Below are positions 26,187 to 35,917 of a stretch of DNA of 64,000 nt, in pieces. Source of the stretch: Rhizobium sp. 18065 (GTDB lineage: Bacteria > Pseudomonadota > Alphaproteobacteria > Rhizobiales > Rhizobiaceae). The notes under the pieces were generated by a model. It made no database searches. It saw only the letters and a program-made list of their open reading frames with translations, and had not been told where the DNA came from. The stretch is from assembly GCF_902706095.1 (NCBI RefSeq), contig NZ_CACSJP010000001.1:930001-994000 (forward strand), read 5' to 3'. Position 1 is the first letter of the stretch, and the number at the start of each line of letters is the position of its first letter. The position numbers and the translations under genes are program-made.

Positions 26187-27022
26187 TCGGCGTCCTCGCC
26201 CATGTTGACATCAGCCGCGTCACCGGTGTCTTCATCAGTCTCTTCGTCAATGTCATCATCGCCATCCTCGTCCGGCTTGACGCCGGCGAGCAGGAATTCC
26301 TCATTGCCGTCGCCGCCGGCGATCGGCGAGGCGATCAGGCCAAGGCTGGTCCAGCCCATGTCCTCCGTCAGCCAGCGTTCGAGTTCGGCGGCCACCAGCG
26401 GTGCGGTTTCCGGCGCCTTCAACAGGCCGGCCTTGCTGATCGCCTCGCGCCCGGCTTCGAACTGCGGCTTGACCAGCAGCAGGCAATGGGCGCCCGGTTC
26501 GGCAAATTCGAGCGCCGGCACCAGCGCCAGCTTGAGCGAGATGAACGAGACATCCGAGACGATGAAATCGATCTCCCGGTTGTCGATATCCTCCGGCTCC
26601 ATGTAGCGGGCGTTCAGGCCCTCGATATTGGTGACGCGCGGATCCGACGCCAGGCGCGGATGGAACTGGTCGTGGCCGACATCCACGGAGGTTACATGGG
26701 CGGCCCCGCGCTTCAGCAGCACTTCGGTGAAGCCGCCCGTCGAGGCGCCGACATCGAGGCAGTCGCAGCCTTCGGGCGACAGGCCGAAATGATCGAGACC
26801 GGCCACCAGTTTCAGCGCCGCGCGCGAGACATAGTCCTGCGCCGGATCGTCGATGGTGAATTCATGGGTGGCGGCAAACACCAGGCTCGGCTTGCTCACC
26901 ACCTTGCCGTCGACCTTGACGGTTCCACGCTGGATGGCGTCGCGGGCGCGCGAGCGGCTGGCGAAAAGGTCGAGGGCGACCAGCAACTGGTCGAGGCGTT
27001 GGGGCTCGGGAAGATCTGTCAT
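26183..27022 (-). CDS. tlyA: TlyA-family rRNA 2'-O-methyltransferase
   Basis: TlyA-family enzymes methylate ribose hydroxyls of 16S and 23S rRNA. The protein has an N-terminal S4 RNA-binding domain (RLDQLLVALDLFASRSRARD, KVDGKVVSKPS) and an FtsJ-like SAM domain (DCLDVGASTGGFTEVLLKRG, DFIVSDVSFISL, LLVKPQFEAGRE). The last 30 residues are an unusual acidic tail rich in Asp and Glu. The length is 279 residues. In relatives I recall tlyA directly following dxs; here dxs is more than 10 kb away. Confidence 0.92.
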   Translation of the reverse strand: MTDLPEPQRLDQLLVALDLFASRSRARDAIQRGTVKVDGKVVSKPSLVFAATHEFTIDDPAQDYVSRAALKLVAGLDHFGLSPEGCDCLDVGASTGGFTEVLLKRGAAHVTSVDVGHDQFHPRLASDPRVTNIEGLNARYMEPEDIDNREIDFIVSDVSFISLKLALVPALEFAEPGAHCLLLVKPQFEAGREAISKAGLLKAPETAPLVAAELERWLTEDMGWTSLGLIASPIAGGDGNEEFLLAGVKPDEDGDDDIDEETDEDTGDAADVNMGEDAE

Positions 27023-27182
27023 GCTCCGTCAATGATCCGACAGGGCCTTCGGCGCAAGTCTTTTGTGCCATTGCGGCCTGCTGGTGCGTCGCATTTCTGC
27101 CCTTGCCGGTGCTGGACACTTGTCGGCCGTGTCAATTTCTGGTTAATTAGCAATTAATTAATAAAAGGACTCTAATGTAGGT

Positions 27183-27316
27183 TTGGGCTTGCACAACCGG
27201 ATCTCCTCCATCCGCTGCAGCCCTGAATTACCATGCAGCCTGCGGAACCTCCTCCTCCCGGACCGCAGACGAGCAGAAGCCCTCCGGTTTCGGGCCCGGA
27301 GGGCTTCGGCGTTTTA
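27183..27316 (+). ncRNA. Small regulatory RNA with anti-Shine-Dalgarno loops (alpha-r14-like)
   Basis: The 557-base gap between tlyA and the next receptor gene contains a three-hairpin RNA. Hairpin 1 is CGGAT-CTCCTCC-ATCCG (27198-27214) inside an outer stem GGGCT/AGCCC. Hairpin 2 is CTGCGG/CCGCAG (27240-27268) with a loop holding CCTCCTCCTCCC. Hairpin 3 is a strong terminator GAAGCCCTCCGG/CCGGAGGGCTTC (27276-27307) followed by GGCGTTTT. Two single-stranded CCUCC loops plus a terminator are the hallmark of the alpha-r14 sRNA family of Rhizobiales, which can pair with Shine-Dalgarno sequences. A possible -10 (TAATGT) lies at about 27173. The 5' end is approximate; the remainder of the gap is otherwise unremarkable. 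Confidence 0.75.
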
Positions 27317-27579
27317 GGGCTTGTTTTGCAGCTTCGCTTCCTGCTGTCGTCGCCCCTTTGATGGCCTTCCTCATCCTGTTGTAGTTAACAATAGCTTACG
27401 GATGGCTATGCGATTTTTCGCAGCCCGATCTTAGTATTTTAGAGAAAATTAAATATAGGCCGTCTAAAGTGCTCCATGGCTCGCGATGACCACGGGCTTC
27501 ACCGTCACAGCCCTCATGATGAAACAATGTGAACGCGAAACCTGCCGTCGCCACACGACATATTGAGGGAAGGCAAGAC

Positions 27580-29499
27580 ATGTCCCGCCTGAGCATCAAG
27601 GCTTCTTTGATTGCGATCTTCACGCTGATCGCCCTTGTTTCATCCGTTTTCGCCTGGCTGTCGGTCAGTGCCCTGAACACGGTTAATACATCTTCGGAAA
27701 ACATAGCACGCAACTGGCTGCCGAGCGTCAAGACCGTCAAGGAGATCCAGGCCGAGGTCTTCAGACTTCGCATTGCCTATCTCAACCATATCACGTCGTT
27801 GACGCCCGAGGCGATCGCTGCCGCAGACAAGGCGGTGCAGTCCCAGTCGGCCACTGTCACCGAAGCCATCAAGCGTTATGAGCCGCTGATCTCTTCGGAC
27901 GTGGAACGCCAGAAACTCGCGGCCATCAGGGATGGCGTGACGGCCTATGAGAAGCGCGGCGCGGACATGCTTGTCCTGTCGCGGGCCAACAACAATGCCG
28001 AGGCGGGCGAGGTTCTCAACGAGATGCGGGCGCTGATGGAGCCGGTCTCCAAGACGGTCGACGAACTCGTCGAGATCAACGTTCAGGGGGCGGACGACTC
28101 GGTCCGCGCCGGTGACGCCGCCTTCAATGCCGCCCTAATCCAGACCTATACGGCCATCGGCGTTCTTGCGATCCTGCTGATCACCGCCACCTTCTATGCT
28201 CTGGCCGGCGTCGCCAGGCCGATCGAGCGGATCACCGACGCGATGCGGAAGCTGGCCGGCGGCAATGTCGATGATACCATTCCTTTTTCCGGGCGTGCGG
28301 ATGAGATCGGCGCCATGGCCGGCGCCGTCGAGGTCTTCCGGCAGGCGGCGATCGAGAACAATCGCCTGACGGAGGAAGCCGAATTCCAGCGCAAGAGCGC
28401 CGAGGAACAGCGCGTCATTCTGCAGAAGCAGGCCGAGGAAGATGCGCGGCGCAAGCTCCTTCAGGCCACGAGCGCGCTCGCCATTGGTCTGAAGAAGCTG
28501 GCTTCCGGTGATCTGACCTACAAGATAACCGAGACCGTGTCGGAGGATTTCGAAGGCCTGCGCGACGATTTCAATGCCTCGGTCACGCAGCTTGCGCAGA
28601 CGATGAGCGCGGTTGCCGAAACGACCGGCAACATCGACAACGGCACGCGTGAGATCGCTTCGGGTGCAAACGACCTGTCGAAGCGCACGGAACAGCAGGC
28701 GGCGGCGCTGGAAGAGACAGCCGCAGCCCTAGACCAGATCACCGTCAACGTGTCGAATTCGTCCAAGCGCACGCAGGAGGCCCGCTCGGTCGCTATCCTG
28801 GCCAATGAAAACACGACGAAGTCTGTGGAAGTGGTGTCCAGTGCCGTCGACGCCATGCAGCGCATTGAGCAGGCGTCCGGTCAGATCGCCAACATTATCG
28901 GCGTCATCGACGAGATCGCCTTCCAGACCAACTTGCTGGCGCTGAACGCCGGCGTCGAGGCAGCCCGTGCCGGTGAAGCCGGCAAGGGTTTTGCCGTCGT
29001 GGCGCAGGAAGTCCGTGAACTTGCCCAGCGCTCGGCCAACGCCGCCAAGGAGATCAAGGGTCTGATCCAGAACTCCTCGGTTGAAGTCGATAGCGGCGTG
29101 AAGCTGGTGCGCGACACTGGCGTCGCCCTCAAGGCGATCGGCGATTACGTTTCGCAGATCAACCAGCTGATGGACGCCATTGCCACCTCGGCCCGCGAAC
29201 AGTCGACAGGCCTGGCCGAGGTCAATACCGCCGTCAACCAGATGGACCAGACCACACAGCAGAACGCCGCGATGGTCGAGGAATCGACAGCCGCTTCCGC
29301 CACGCTGGCCCAGGAAGCCGGGCGTCTGCGCAGTCTTGTCGGCCAGTTCAAGCTGCCGGGCCAGGGCTCGGCCGCACCGGCCATCGCCGATCGCGGCTAT
29401 TCCAGCACATCCGCTACCCGTGCACCGGCCGCCCCGGTCCGGCGCGCACCGGCAGTACAGGGCAACCTGGCCGTCAAGGAAGAGTGGAGCGAGTTCTGA
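27580..29499 (+). CDS. Methyl-accepting chemotaxis protein, four-helix-bundle sensor
   Basis: This 639-residue receptor has a first membrane segment at residues 5-28, a helical periplasmic domain of the 4HB_MCP type (NWLPSVKTVKEIQAEVFRLR), a second membrane segment near residues 185-210, HAMP, and the signalling domain with the conserved hairpin tip ([20 protein letters not shown]). It ends in EEWSEF, a match to the WxxF-type docking peptide for CheR/CheB. The ligand is unknown; 4HB domains sense small molecules or binding proteins. The start at 27580 follows GAGGGAAGG. A terminator at 29530-29566 closes the gene. Confidence 0.88.
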   Translation: MSRLSIKASLIAIFTLIALVSSVFAWLSVSALNTVNTSSENIARNWLPSVKTVKEIQAEVFRLRIAYLNHITSLTPEAIAAADKAVQSQSATVTEAIKRYEPLISSDVERQKLAAIRDGVTAYEKRGADMLVLSRANNNAEAGEVLNEMRALMEPVSKTVDELVEINVQGADDSVRAGDAAFNAALIQTYTAIGVLAILLITATFYALAGVARPIERITDAMRKLAGGNVDDTIPFSGRADEIGAMAGAVEVFRQAAIENNRLTEEAEFQRKSAEEQRVILQKQAEEDARRKLLQATSALAIGLKKLASGDLTYKITETVSEDFEGLRDDFNASVTQLAQTMSAVAETTGNIDNGTREIASGANDLSKRTEQQAAALEETAAALDQITVNVSNSSKRTQEARSVAILANENTTKSVEVVSSAVDAMQRIEQASGQIANIIGVIDEIAFQTNLLALNAGVEAARAGEAGKGFAVVAQEVRELAQRSANAAKEIKGLIQNSSVEVDSGVKLVRDTGVALKAIGDYVSQINQLMDAIATSAREQSTGLAEVNTAVNQMDQTTQQNAAMVEESTAASATLAQEAGRLRSLVGQFKLPGQGSAAPAIADRGYSSTSATRAPAAPVRRAPAVQGNLAVKEEWSEF

Positions 29500-29529
29500 T
29501 TGCTCTGACGACGGAACCACACAGCTGAC

Positions 29530-29566
29530 AACGCTCCCCGGTCTTGAACTGACCGGGGGGCGTTTG
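29530..29566 (+). terminator. Rho-independent terminator after the 4HB receptor gene
   Basis: AACGCTCCCCGGTC pairs with GACCGGGGGGCGTT (14-bp stem with one mismatch) around TTGAACT, followed by TGGCGTTTC. From here to 29899 I see only a region without recognisable genes, which must contain the promoter of the next receptor. Confidence 0.75.
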
Positions 29567-29899
29567 GCGTTTCTGCAGGTGGTGATCAGCATGACACCGG
29601 ATGCCGAAAGCCGGCCTGACGACACCGCAGATGCAGGCGGCGGATGTCGCCGCGACCTTGCAGCGGGGCATTTTTTCGATTGTCCCCAGCCTGCCTTGAC
29701 AGTCGTCAAACCTGAGCGACGACGGTAACGCCTTGTAAAGTCGTTTGAGCAAATATCCGCCCGATCGAAGAGAACCGGCGGCCTCCTACGCGCGTCATGA
29801 CGTTTACGCGTGCCCGGATCGGATCATGGACCCGCATTTTTCGCCGCACGTTTGGTGCTGCCCATGCCCGCATTCCGCGCGGGCCGGAAGGTTTCCGTT

Positions 29900-31882
29900 A
29901 TGTCATTTAAAGACCTGTCTTTGAGCAAGAAACTGATTTTGACCTTCTGCGCCATCATGGCCGGTTGCTTTATTGCCTCGCTGGTTGTCCTGCTGCAGGC
30001 CTACGGCGCCAAGTTTGCCTCGCGCGATCAGGATCGCTCGCAGCGGATCGTCAATCTTGTCGATGCCGCCATGAATGCGATGCTCGAACAGGCAGTCAAC
30101 CAGCGCGGCTTTCTTCTGGTCCGCAGTGACAGCACCCTCAATGCGGTCTTGGCCGAACGTCAGGCGCTGAATAAAGCGATCGACGAAGCCAGCACGGTGG
30201 CTGCCGGCGAAACCGATATTATCCGCTCGCTTGATGCGATGCGCGCGTCGGCCGACAGTTATGCCGGCGAAGTTGCTGATCCGCAGATCCTCGCCGCCAA
30301 GAGCGACGCACCGCTTGTCGAAATCCTTGCTATCGGACACAAGCAGGCCGGCGGTCAGCTCGACCAGTTCCGCAAGGCCGCTGCCGACATCAAGACGCAG
30401 CTTGCCGCCCGCACCGCTCAAAACCGCGAAGCGCTGGAATCCGCCCACCTTCAGCTCGAACTTGCGCTTTTCCTCGGGTCTGCGGTCGCCGGCGTCTTTG
30501 CCATCGGCCTGATCTATCTTCTCGCCCGCTCGATCGTCACGCCGATCACCGGCATGACCGAAGCCATGACCAGCCTTGCCGCAGGCAACCATGCCATCGA
30601 CGTTCCGGCCGTCGACCGTGGCGACGAAGTCGGCAAGATGGCCAAGGCGGTTCTGGTCTTCAAGGACGCGGCGATCGAAAGCGCGCGCATGGCCGAGGAG
30701 CGCCAGTCGATGCGTCAGCAGGTCGAGGCAGAGCGGCAGAAGTCCGAGGCGGAAAAGGCCCGCGAGGCTGACGAAGTCGGCTTTGCCATGAGCCAGCTCG
30801 CTGAAGGTTTGACAGCACTTGCCAATGGCGATGTCGTGTTCCGCCTCGACAAACCGTTCGCCGCGCGCCTCGACAGCCTGCGTGGTAATTTCAACGACTC
30901 GCTGGACAAGCTTCAGGCCGCGCTACACTCGGTCGGTGCCAATGCCCAGGCGATCAACGCCGGTGCCGCCGAGATCCGAGCTTCGGCCGATGATCTCTCC
31001 AGACGCACCGAGCAGCAGGCCGCCTCCGTCGAGGAAACGGCTGCCGCCCTCGAGCAGGTGACGACCACCGTCAAGGATACCGCCAGACGCGCCGAAAATG
31101 TCGGTGAACTGGTCGCGCGCACCCGCACCGGCGCCGAGCGTTCCGGCGATGTGGTTCGCAATGCGGTCCGGGCGATGACCGAGATCGAGAAATCGTCCGG
31201 CGCGATCGGCAACATCATCGGCGTCATCGAGGATATCGCCTTCCAGACCAATCTGCTGGCACTGAATGCCGGCGTCGAGGCGGCCCGCGCCGGTGAAGCC
31301 GGCAAGGGATTTGCCGTCGTTGCCCAGGAAGTGCGTGAACTGGCCCAGCGCTCGGCCAATGCGGCCAAGGAGATCAAGGGACTGATTTCCAACTCCACCA
31401 CCCATGTCGGTAACGGTGTGTCGCTGGTGGGTGAAACCGGCATGGAACTGGAAAAGATCGTCTCGGCCGTGCAGGAAATCAGCCAGCACGTTACCGCGAT
31501 TGTCACCGCAGCCCGCGAACAATCGACCGGCCTGCAGGAGATCAACACCGCGGTCAACGCGATGGATCAGGGGACCCAGCAGAACGCTGCCATGGTCGAG
31601 CAGCAGACGGCAGCCTCGCATTCGCTGGCCGCGGAAGCAGCCTCGCTCAACACGTTGCTCGCCCAGTTCCGTCTTGGGCAGGGCCAGGCACCCTCGGCCC
31701 GCGCGCCCGTCGCCGCTTTCCGCCCCATCGCACCGGTCTCGCGCAGCAACACGCCGAAGGTTGCATCTGCTACCCACGCGGCTGCACCTTCGCCGGCGCG
31801 AGCGCTTGCCGGCAAGCTCGGTCGCGCCTTCGGTGGTGCCGCAGCCCCGGCAAAATCGGAACAGGAGTGGTCGGAGTTCTGA
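29900..31882 (+). CDS. Methyl-accepting chemotaxis protein, CHASE3-like sensor
   Basis: This 660-residue receptor has membrane segments near residues 12-35 and 190-212, a helical periplasmic domain containing [12 protein letters not shown] (a motif resembling CHASE3-type sensors), HAMP, and the signalling domain ([19 protein letters not shown]). After a Pro/Ala-rich flexible linker it ends in EQEWSEF, a CheR/CheB docking peptide. The start at 29900 follows GGAAGG; an in-frame start 30 codons upstream lacks one. The signalling region closely resembles those of the neighbours, suggesting duplication and exchange of sensor domains. Confidence 0.87.
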   Translation: MSFKDLSLSKKLILTFCAIMAGCFIASLVVLLQAYGAKFASRDQDRSQRIVNLVDAAMNAMLEQAVNQRGFLLVRSDSTLNAVLAERQALNKAIDEASTVAAGETDIIRSLDAMRASADSYAGEVADPQILAAKSDAPLVEILAIGHKQAGGQLDQFRKAAADIKTQLAARTAQNREALESAHLQLELALFLGSAVAGVFAIGLIYLLARSIVTPITGMTEAMTSLAAGNHAIDVPAVDRGDEVGKMAKAVLVFKDAAIESARMAEERQSMRQQVEAERQKSEAEKAREADEVGFAMSQLAEGLTALANGDVVFRLDKPFAARLDSLRGNFNDSLDKLQAALHSVGANAQAINAGAAEIRASADDLSRRTEQQAASVEETAAALEQVTTTVKDTARRAENVGELVARTRTGAERSGDVVRNAVRAMTEIEKSSGAIGNIIGVIEDIAFQTNLLALNAGVEAARAGEAGKGFAVVAQEVRELAQRSANAAKEIKGLISNSTTHVGNGVSLVGETGMELEKIVSAVQEISQHVTAIVTAAREQSTGLQEINTAVNAMDQGTQQNAAMVEQQTAASHSLAAEAASLNTLLAQFRLGQGQAPSARAPVAAFRPIAPVSRSNTPKVASATHAAAPSPARALAGKLGRAFGGAAAPAKSEQEWSEF

Positions 31883-31888
31883 TCTGCA

Positions 31889-31926
31889 ACCGGGCGTGGG
31901 GCACACAGGTGTGTCCAACGCCCGGT
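31889..31926 (+). terminator. Hairpin after the CHASE3-like receptor gene
   Basis: An outer stem ACCGGGCGT/ACGCCCGGT encloses an inner stem CACAC/GTGTG. There is no T run, so this is a weak or Rho-assisted terminator, or an mRNA-protecting structure. Confidence 0.5.
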
Positions 31927-32068
31927 CGTGGAACGCCAAGCATTGTTTAACAATATCTCTCTTTTTGATGGTCAGATCTCGCATTTTTGAACGGAAAATT
32001 AACGGCAGATGCCGATTTTGTTACCGTTTACATCGCCGCCGGGAGAGCGGCTCTTGCACGGGATCATT

Positions 32069-33913
32069 ATGTTCAATTCATTGAAGAAACTGCCGCTCTC
32101 GCTCCAGATGGCCCTGGGCATCGGCATCGCCGTCGCGGCCATCCAAGCCGGAACCGCCGCCTACGAGATATCGTCAGAGCGCCTGACGCTCACCGACAAG
32201 GCCGCCAAGCGCGGTGACGCTGCCTTGGACATGCTCGAATCTGTCCACACCCAGGCCATGCTGAACCGCAAGGAAGTTGGGGAAGACGACCCCGCCATCG
32301 AGACACTCGATGGTACCATGGAGCAGTTTTCCAATTCCGGGGGTAGCGTCAAGCTGTGGCTGGTCATGGCGCCGAAGGTCATCGATTTCCAGAAGTCGCA
32401 AGGCGAGACCGAATTTGAGGGTCCGCATGACAGCGTCGACCAGCAGGCCATCGCGACCCTCCAGCGTCTGAACAGTCTGGAAGGCGAACGCTTTCGCATG
32501 ACCCGCCCGGTCATTCTCGGGCAGGGTAGCGCGACCGACGAAAAATGTGCCTCCTGTCATACCGCGAAGATGAATATCCGACCGGGTGAAGTCATGGGTG
32601 TCTACAGCGCCGAGGTCGATCTTGCCCCCGAGCTGGCCACCTGGCGCACCAATGCCTGGAAGCGGCTCGGCATGGCTGCTGGCGCGCTGGTGCTGATGAT
32701 CGGTCTCATGGTCCTGATGCTGCGCATCACGGCAATCAATCCGCTGCGCAAGCTCGCCCGGGCAACGCAGGGGCTGGCCAACGGCAACCTCGAAGTCGAT
32801 GTCGGCAACGACGATCGGCGTGACGATCTGGGCATCATGGCGCGCGCGCTAGAGATCTTCCGGGACAACCTGCGCCGCACGCGTCAGCTCGAAACTGAAA
32901 CGCAGCAGGCCCGGCGCGAGGCCGAGGAGCACCGTCTGGAGGTCGAACGCCGAGCGGAAGAAGAGGGTGCCGAAAAATTGCGTTTCGCGACCGCCGGTCT
33001 GGCAAGTGGTTTGCGCCGGCTTGCGGCAGGCGATCTCGCCTTTCAGATAGAGGTTCCCTTTGCCGAAAATTTCGAGACACTCCGTCACGATTTCAATGCG
33101 TCCATCCGTGAACTGGCCAACACAATGTCCGCGATCCAGAAAGCTGCCGGCACGATTGACGAAGGCAGCGCGAACATTGCCGATGGTGCAAGCGAACTGG
33201 CCCGCCGTACGGAGAGTCAGGCAGCCTCTCTGGAGCAGACCTCCGCCTCGCTCAAGGAGATCAACGACACCGTCCACGCCTCAAACCAGCGGGTTACAGA
33301 CGCGCGCGATGTCGCCAAGAGGGCGAACCAGAGTGCGCTCACGTCCGGCAAGGTGGTGACGGAAGCCGAGCAGGCCATGCGGCGGATCGAGGAAAGCGCC
33401 CAGCAGATCTCCAACATCATCGGCGTCATCGACGAGATCGCATTCCAGACGAACCTGCTGGCGCTAAATGCCGGCGTCGAGGCGGCCCGTGCGGGAGAGG
33501 CAGGCAAGGGCTTTGCCGTGGTGGCCCAGGAAGTGCGCGAACTTGCCCAGCGTTCCGCAAATGCCGCCAAGGAAATCAAGGCGCTGATCCAGAACTCCAC
33601 CTTGCAAGTCGAAAACGGTGTGAAGCTGGTGCATGGCACGGGCGAAACACTGGTCGAGATCGGTGGTCTCATCCAGACCATCAACGACCATATGGATGCC
33701 ATCGCCAAGTTTTCGCACGATCAGTCGAACGGCTTGCGTGACATTGCCGGCGCAGTCGATACCCTGGATGTCGTCACGCAGCAAAATGCCAAAGTCTCAG
33801 ACCAGCAGAGCCTAGAGGCGAGCCGGCTCGCACAGGAATCGGCCGACTTGCGGGTGATGATCGAGCGGTTCAGGCTGGTAACGGATCGCGCCGGCGCACG
33901 GCGCGCCGCCTGA
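32069..33913 (+). CDS. Chemoreceptor with periplasmic c-type haem site (CxxCH)
   Basis: This 614-residue receptor has a first membrane segment at residues 10-30, a periplasmic domain to about 195, a second membrane segment, HAMP and a complete signalling domain ([18 protein letters not shown]). The periplasmic part carries CASCH (residues 160-164, bases 32546-32560), the covalent haem c attachment motif, in a context like DUF3365/Tll0287 domains (TRPVIL...[13 protein letters not shown]). It is therefore probably a redox, oxygen or NO sensor whose haem is attached in the periplasm by the cytochrome c maturation system. It lacks the EWSEF tail of its two neighbours. The ATG at 32069 is preferred over the in-frame start at 32009. 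Confidence 0.85.
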   Translation: MFNSLKKLPLSLQMALGIGIAVAAIQAGTAAYEISSERLTLTDKAAKRGDAALDMLESVHTQAMLNRKEVGEDDPAIETLDGTMEQFSNSGGSVKLWLVMAPKVIDFQKSQGETEFEGPHDSVDQQAIATLQRLNSLEGERFRMTRPVILGQGSATDEKCASCHTAKMNIRPGEVMGVYSAEVDLAPELATWRTNAWKRLGMAAGALVLMIGLMVLMLRITAINPLRKLARATQGLANGNLEVDVGNDDRRDDLGIMARALEIFRDNLRRTRQLETETQQARREAEEHRLEVERRAEEEGAEKLRFATAGLASGLRRLAAGDLAFQIEVPFAENFETLRHDFNASIRELANTMSAIQKAAGTIDEGSANIADGASELARRTESQAASLEQTSASLKEINDTVHASNQRVTDARDVAKRANQSALTSGKVVTEAEQAMRRIEESAQQISNIIGVIDEIAFQTNLLALNAGVEAARAGEAGKGFAVVAQEVRELAQRSANAAKEIKALIQNSTLQVENGVKLVHGTGETLVEIGGLIQTINDHMDAIAKFSHDQSNGLRDIAGAVDTLDVVTQQNAKVSDQQSLEASRLAQESADLRVMIERFRLVTDRAGARRAA

Positions 33914-33941
33914 CCGCAGGCGATAGACACCCGAGAAACGA

Positions 33942-33971
33942 AGAAAGCCCGTGGCGTGCCACGGGCTTTCT
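33942..33971. terminator. Bidirectional terminator between the haem receptor and DUF2188 genes
   Basis: AGAAAGCCCGTGG pairs perfectly with CCACGGGCTTTCT (13 bp, loop CGTG). T-rich flanks on both strands let it serve both convergent genes. Confidence 0.82.
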
Positions 33972-33994
33972 CACTTGAGCCTGCCAGGCAGGCT

Positions 33995-34252
33995 TTATCG
34001 GACGTCGTCAATATCATCGACGACATCAGTCACAGGGCGGTCTGCACCGTCGGCATGCTCGTGATGCCAGTTGCCGTCCTCGTCCTGCCAGCTGATCTCG
34101 GCATCACCATCGGCAAGCTGCTGCGCACCGGCTGCGTGCCGTGCGGCACGAACAGCGTCTTCATGCGTGGCAAAAGCCTCGGAATAGACCGCGCCCAGTC
34201 GATAGGCGAACCCTTCGTCATGGGCGACGACGTGATAGGTAACTTTGGCCAT
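33995..34252 (-). CDS. DUF2188 domain protein
   Basis: This 85-residue protein starts MAKVTYHVVAHDEGFAYRLG and continues with FATHEDAVRAARHAA and GDAEISWQDEDGNW, the layout of DUF2188 (a short beta-alpha fold). The function is unknown; members are often found among stress genes. The C terminus is acidic. The start at 34252 follows GAGGAGG. It is transcribed in the same direction as the membrane-anchored coiled-coil gene, 43 bases downstream of it. Confidence 0.78.
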   Translation of the reverse strand: MAKVTYHVVAHDEGFAYRLGAVYSEAFATHEDAVRAARHAAGAQQLADGDAEISWQDEDGNWHHEHADGADRPVTDVVDDIDDVR

Positions 34253-34295
34253 CGCGGACCTCCTCGGTGCCATGAGCCTTTAGTGACATGAGCCC

Positions 34296-34637
34296 TTAGT
34301 GCCAGGACCAGCGGCTGTCGCGCGGCGGAGGAGAGGACGTTGCCACAAGGTAGCCGATCAGGCCGCCGATGACGCCGATGGTCAGCAATGCCGTCGAAGT
34401 GGCGGTCGGGTGGCGACGCACCACGCCTGCAACGCTGTCGGCACCTTCACGGGCGTAATCGGCCATCACGCCGGCGGTACGGGTCGCGCTCTGCGCAGCA
34501 CCCTGGACAACGTCGCTTGCCTTGTGGCGCAGGTCGATGCTTTTCCGGCTGGCCTGCTGTGCAATGACATCCTGCAGTTCACTCATCTGATCGCGCAATT
34601 CGCGCAGTTCTGCCTGAAGAGCTGAATTCGTGGCCAC
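34296..34637 (-). CDS. Small tail-anchored coiled-coil protein, ElaB/DUF883-like layout
   Basis: This 113-residue protein has a coiled coil in residues 6-35 (LQAELRELRDQMSELQDVIA), a central amphipathic part, and one C-terminal membrane helix (ALLTIGVIGGLIGYLVA) followed by a short tail. This is the layout of ElaB/YqjD/DUF883 proteins, which in E. coli anchor ribosomes to the inner membrane in stationary phase; sequence similarity itself is not strong enough to be sure. The start is a GTG at 34637 preceded by AAGGA. It lies with sodB and DUF2188 in a minus-strand block suggestive of stress physiology. Confidence 0.68.
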   Translation of the reverse strand: MATNSALQAELRELRDQMSELQDVIAQQASRKSIDLRHKASDVVQGAAQSATRTAGVMADYAREGADSVAGVVRRHPTATSTALLTIGVIGGLIGYLVATSSPPPRDSRWSWH

Positions 34638-34735
34638 GGTAGATCCTTTCACGGTTGTTTCGGATTTCGAAGAGGAAACGCCAGTACCGTGCAATTGTTC
34701 CATCGACCGCGGCCGTCCATCGCCGGCAGGCACGC

Positions 34736-34764
34736 AAAAGCCCGACACGTTTCCGTGCCGGGCT
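34736..34764 (-). terminator. Rho-independent terminator after sodB
   Basis: On the minus strand AGCCCGGCACG pairs with CGTGTCGGGCT (one G-U pair, GAAA tetraloop), followed by TTTTGC. Confidence 0.85.
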
Positions 34765-34790
34765 CATCTGCATGACCGATATCTGCCGAA

Positions 34791-35393
34791 TTACTTCGAG
34801 GCAGACTCGTACATTTCCAGGACGTAATCCCAGTTGATCAGGCTGTCGACGAAGGCTTCGAGATACTTCGGACGGGCATTGCGGTAGTCGATGTAGTAGG
34901 AGTGTTCCCAGACATCGACGCCGAGGATCGGCGAAGCGCCGTGAACCAGCGGGTTTTCGCCGTTCGGCGTCTTGGAGATTTCCAGCTTGCCGTCCTTGAC
35001 CGAGAGCCAGGCCCAGCCGGAGCCGAACTGTGTCGTGCCAGCGGCAATGAAATCGGCCTTGAACTTGTCATAGCCGCCGAGGTCGCTATCGATTGCAGCC
35101 TGCAGCTTGCCCGGCAGGCTCTTGCCGCCGCCATCCTTCTTCATCCAGTTCCAGAAGTGGATGTGGTTGTAGTGCTGGCCGGCATTGTTGAACAGGCCGG
35201 CATTCTTGCCATAGGACTGCTTGACGACTTCTTCCAGCGACAGGCCTTCCAGGCCCGAATCCTTCAAGAGGTTGTTGCCGTTGGTGACATAGGCCATGTG
35301 GTGCTTGTCGTGGTGAAACTCGAGGGTTTCAGCCGACATGAACGGGCCGAGCGAGTCGTAGGCATAGGGAAGGGCGGGCAATTCGAAGGCCAT
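34791..35393 (-). CDS. sodB: Iron/manganese superoxide dismutase
   Basis: This enzyme dismutates superoxide in the cytoplasm. The 200-residue protein has the metal ligands in the expected places: the His in LEFHHDKHH, the His in NHIHFWNW, and the Asp and His in DVWEHSYYIDY. The GTTQFGSGWAWL segment and overall spacing fit the Fe-SOD branch; cambialistic use of Mn is possible. The start at 35393 (MAFELPALPYAYD) follows AGGAG. It is a single gene with a terminator. Confidence 0.94.
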   Translation of the reverse strand: MAFELPALPYAYDSLGPFMSAETLEFHHDKHHMAYVTNGNNLLKDSGLEGLSLEEVVKQSYGKNAGLFNNAGQHYNHIHFWNWMKKDGGGKSLPGKLQAAIDSDLGGYDKFKADFIAAGTTQFGSGWAWLSVKDGKLEISKTPNGENPLVHGASPILGVDVWEHSYYIDYRNARPKYLEAFVDSLINWDYVLEMYESASK

Positions 35394-35587
35394 GGTGGTA
35401 TCTCCTCTTGGCAAAAGATTGCGTTTTGGCAGGTGACGGGAACATAGGTGCGGAACAGGGGTGAGGCAACCGCAGATCCGTTAAAATCAGTACGCGAAGG
35501 GAAAGATTTGTCTCTTCGCTGCCATCTTTTGCGGCAATGGTTTAGCCGGAATCACGCCGCTCGAATTTTCTTCCGAAGGGATATGGC

Positions 35588-35905
35588 ATGTCACGCTTCA
35601 CGCTTGTTTTCGCAATGGCTTTTGCAACGTCCACTGCGGCTTATGCGTCGTCCGATACCGCCTGGGCGGACTTCGCCAAAGATGTCTCCGCCAAATGCCT
35701 GAAGGCGGCCGAAGGCAGTCTCGAAAAGCCGAAGATTGTTGTCGATCCGTTTGGCACCGAGAGCTATGGAGTGGCGATCCTGAACGGCAAGGCCGCCGGT
35801 GCGGATGCTACGGTCAGCTATCTCTGCGTCTACGACAAGCAGGACAAGACGGCCCAGATCGGCAGTGAAATCCCGGCGGAAAAGCTCGGCGTCACGATCC
35901 CGTGA
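35588..35905 (+). CDS. Small exported protein of unknown function
   Basis: This 105-residue protein has a signal peptide (residues 1-20, cleavage near AYASS), two cysteines (AKCLKAA and YLCVYD) and a beta-rich C-terminal half ending in ATVSYLCVYDKQDKTAQIG. I do not recognise the family. GAAGGG lies upstream of the ATG. It is convergent with the YkgJ-type gene. Confidence 0.68.
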   Translation: MSRFTLVFAMAFATSTAAYASSDTAWADFAKDVSAKCLKAAEGSLEKPKIVVDPFGTESYGVAILNGKAAGADATVSYLCVYDKQDKTAQIGSEIPAEKLGVTIP

Positions 35906-35917
35906 GAAGCCTGAAGC

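Noticed and set aside
27580-33913. Near-identical stretches in the receptor genes as mobile elements
   Set aside because: The repeated segments are the conserved hairpin tip of chemoreceptors and are in frame; no terminal inverted repeats or transposase.
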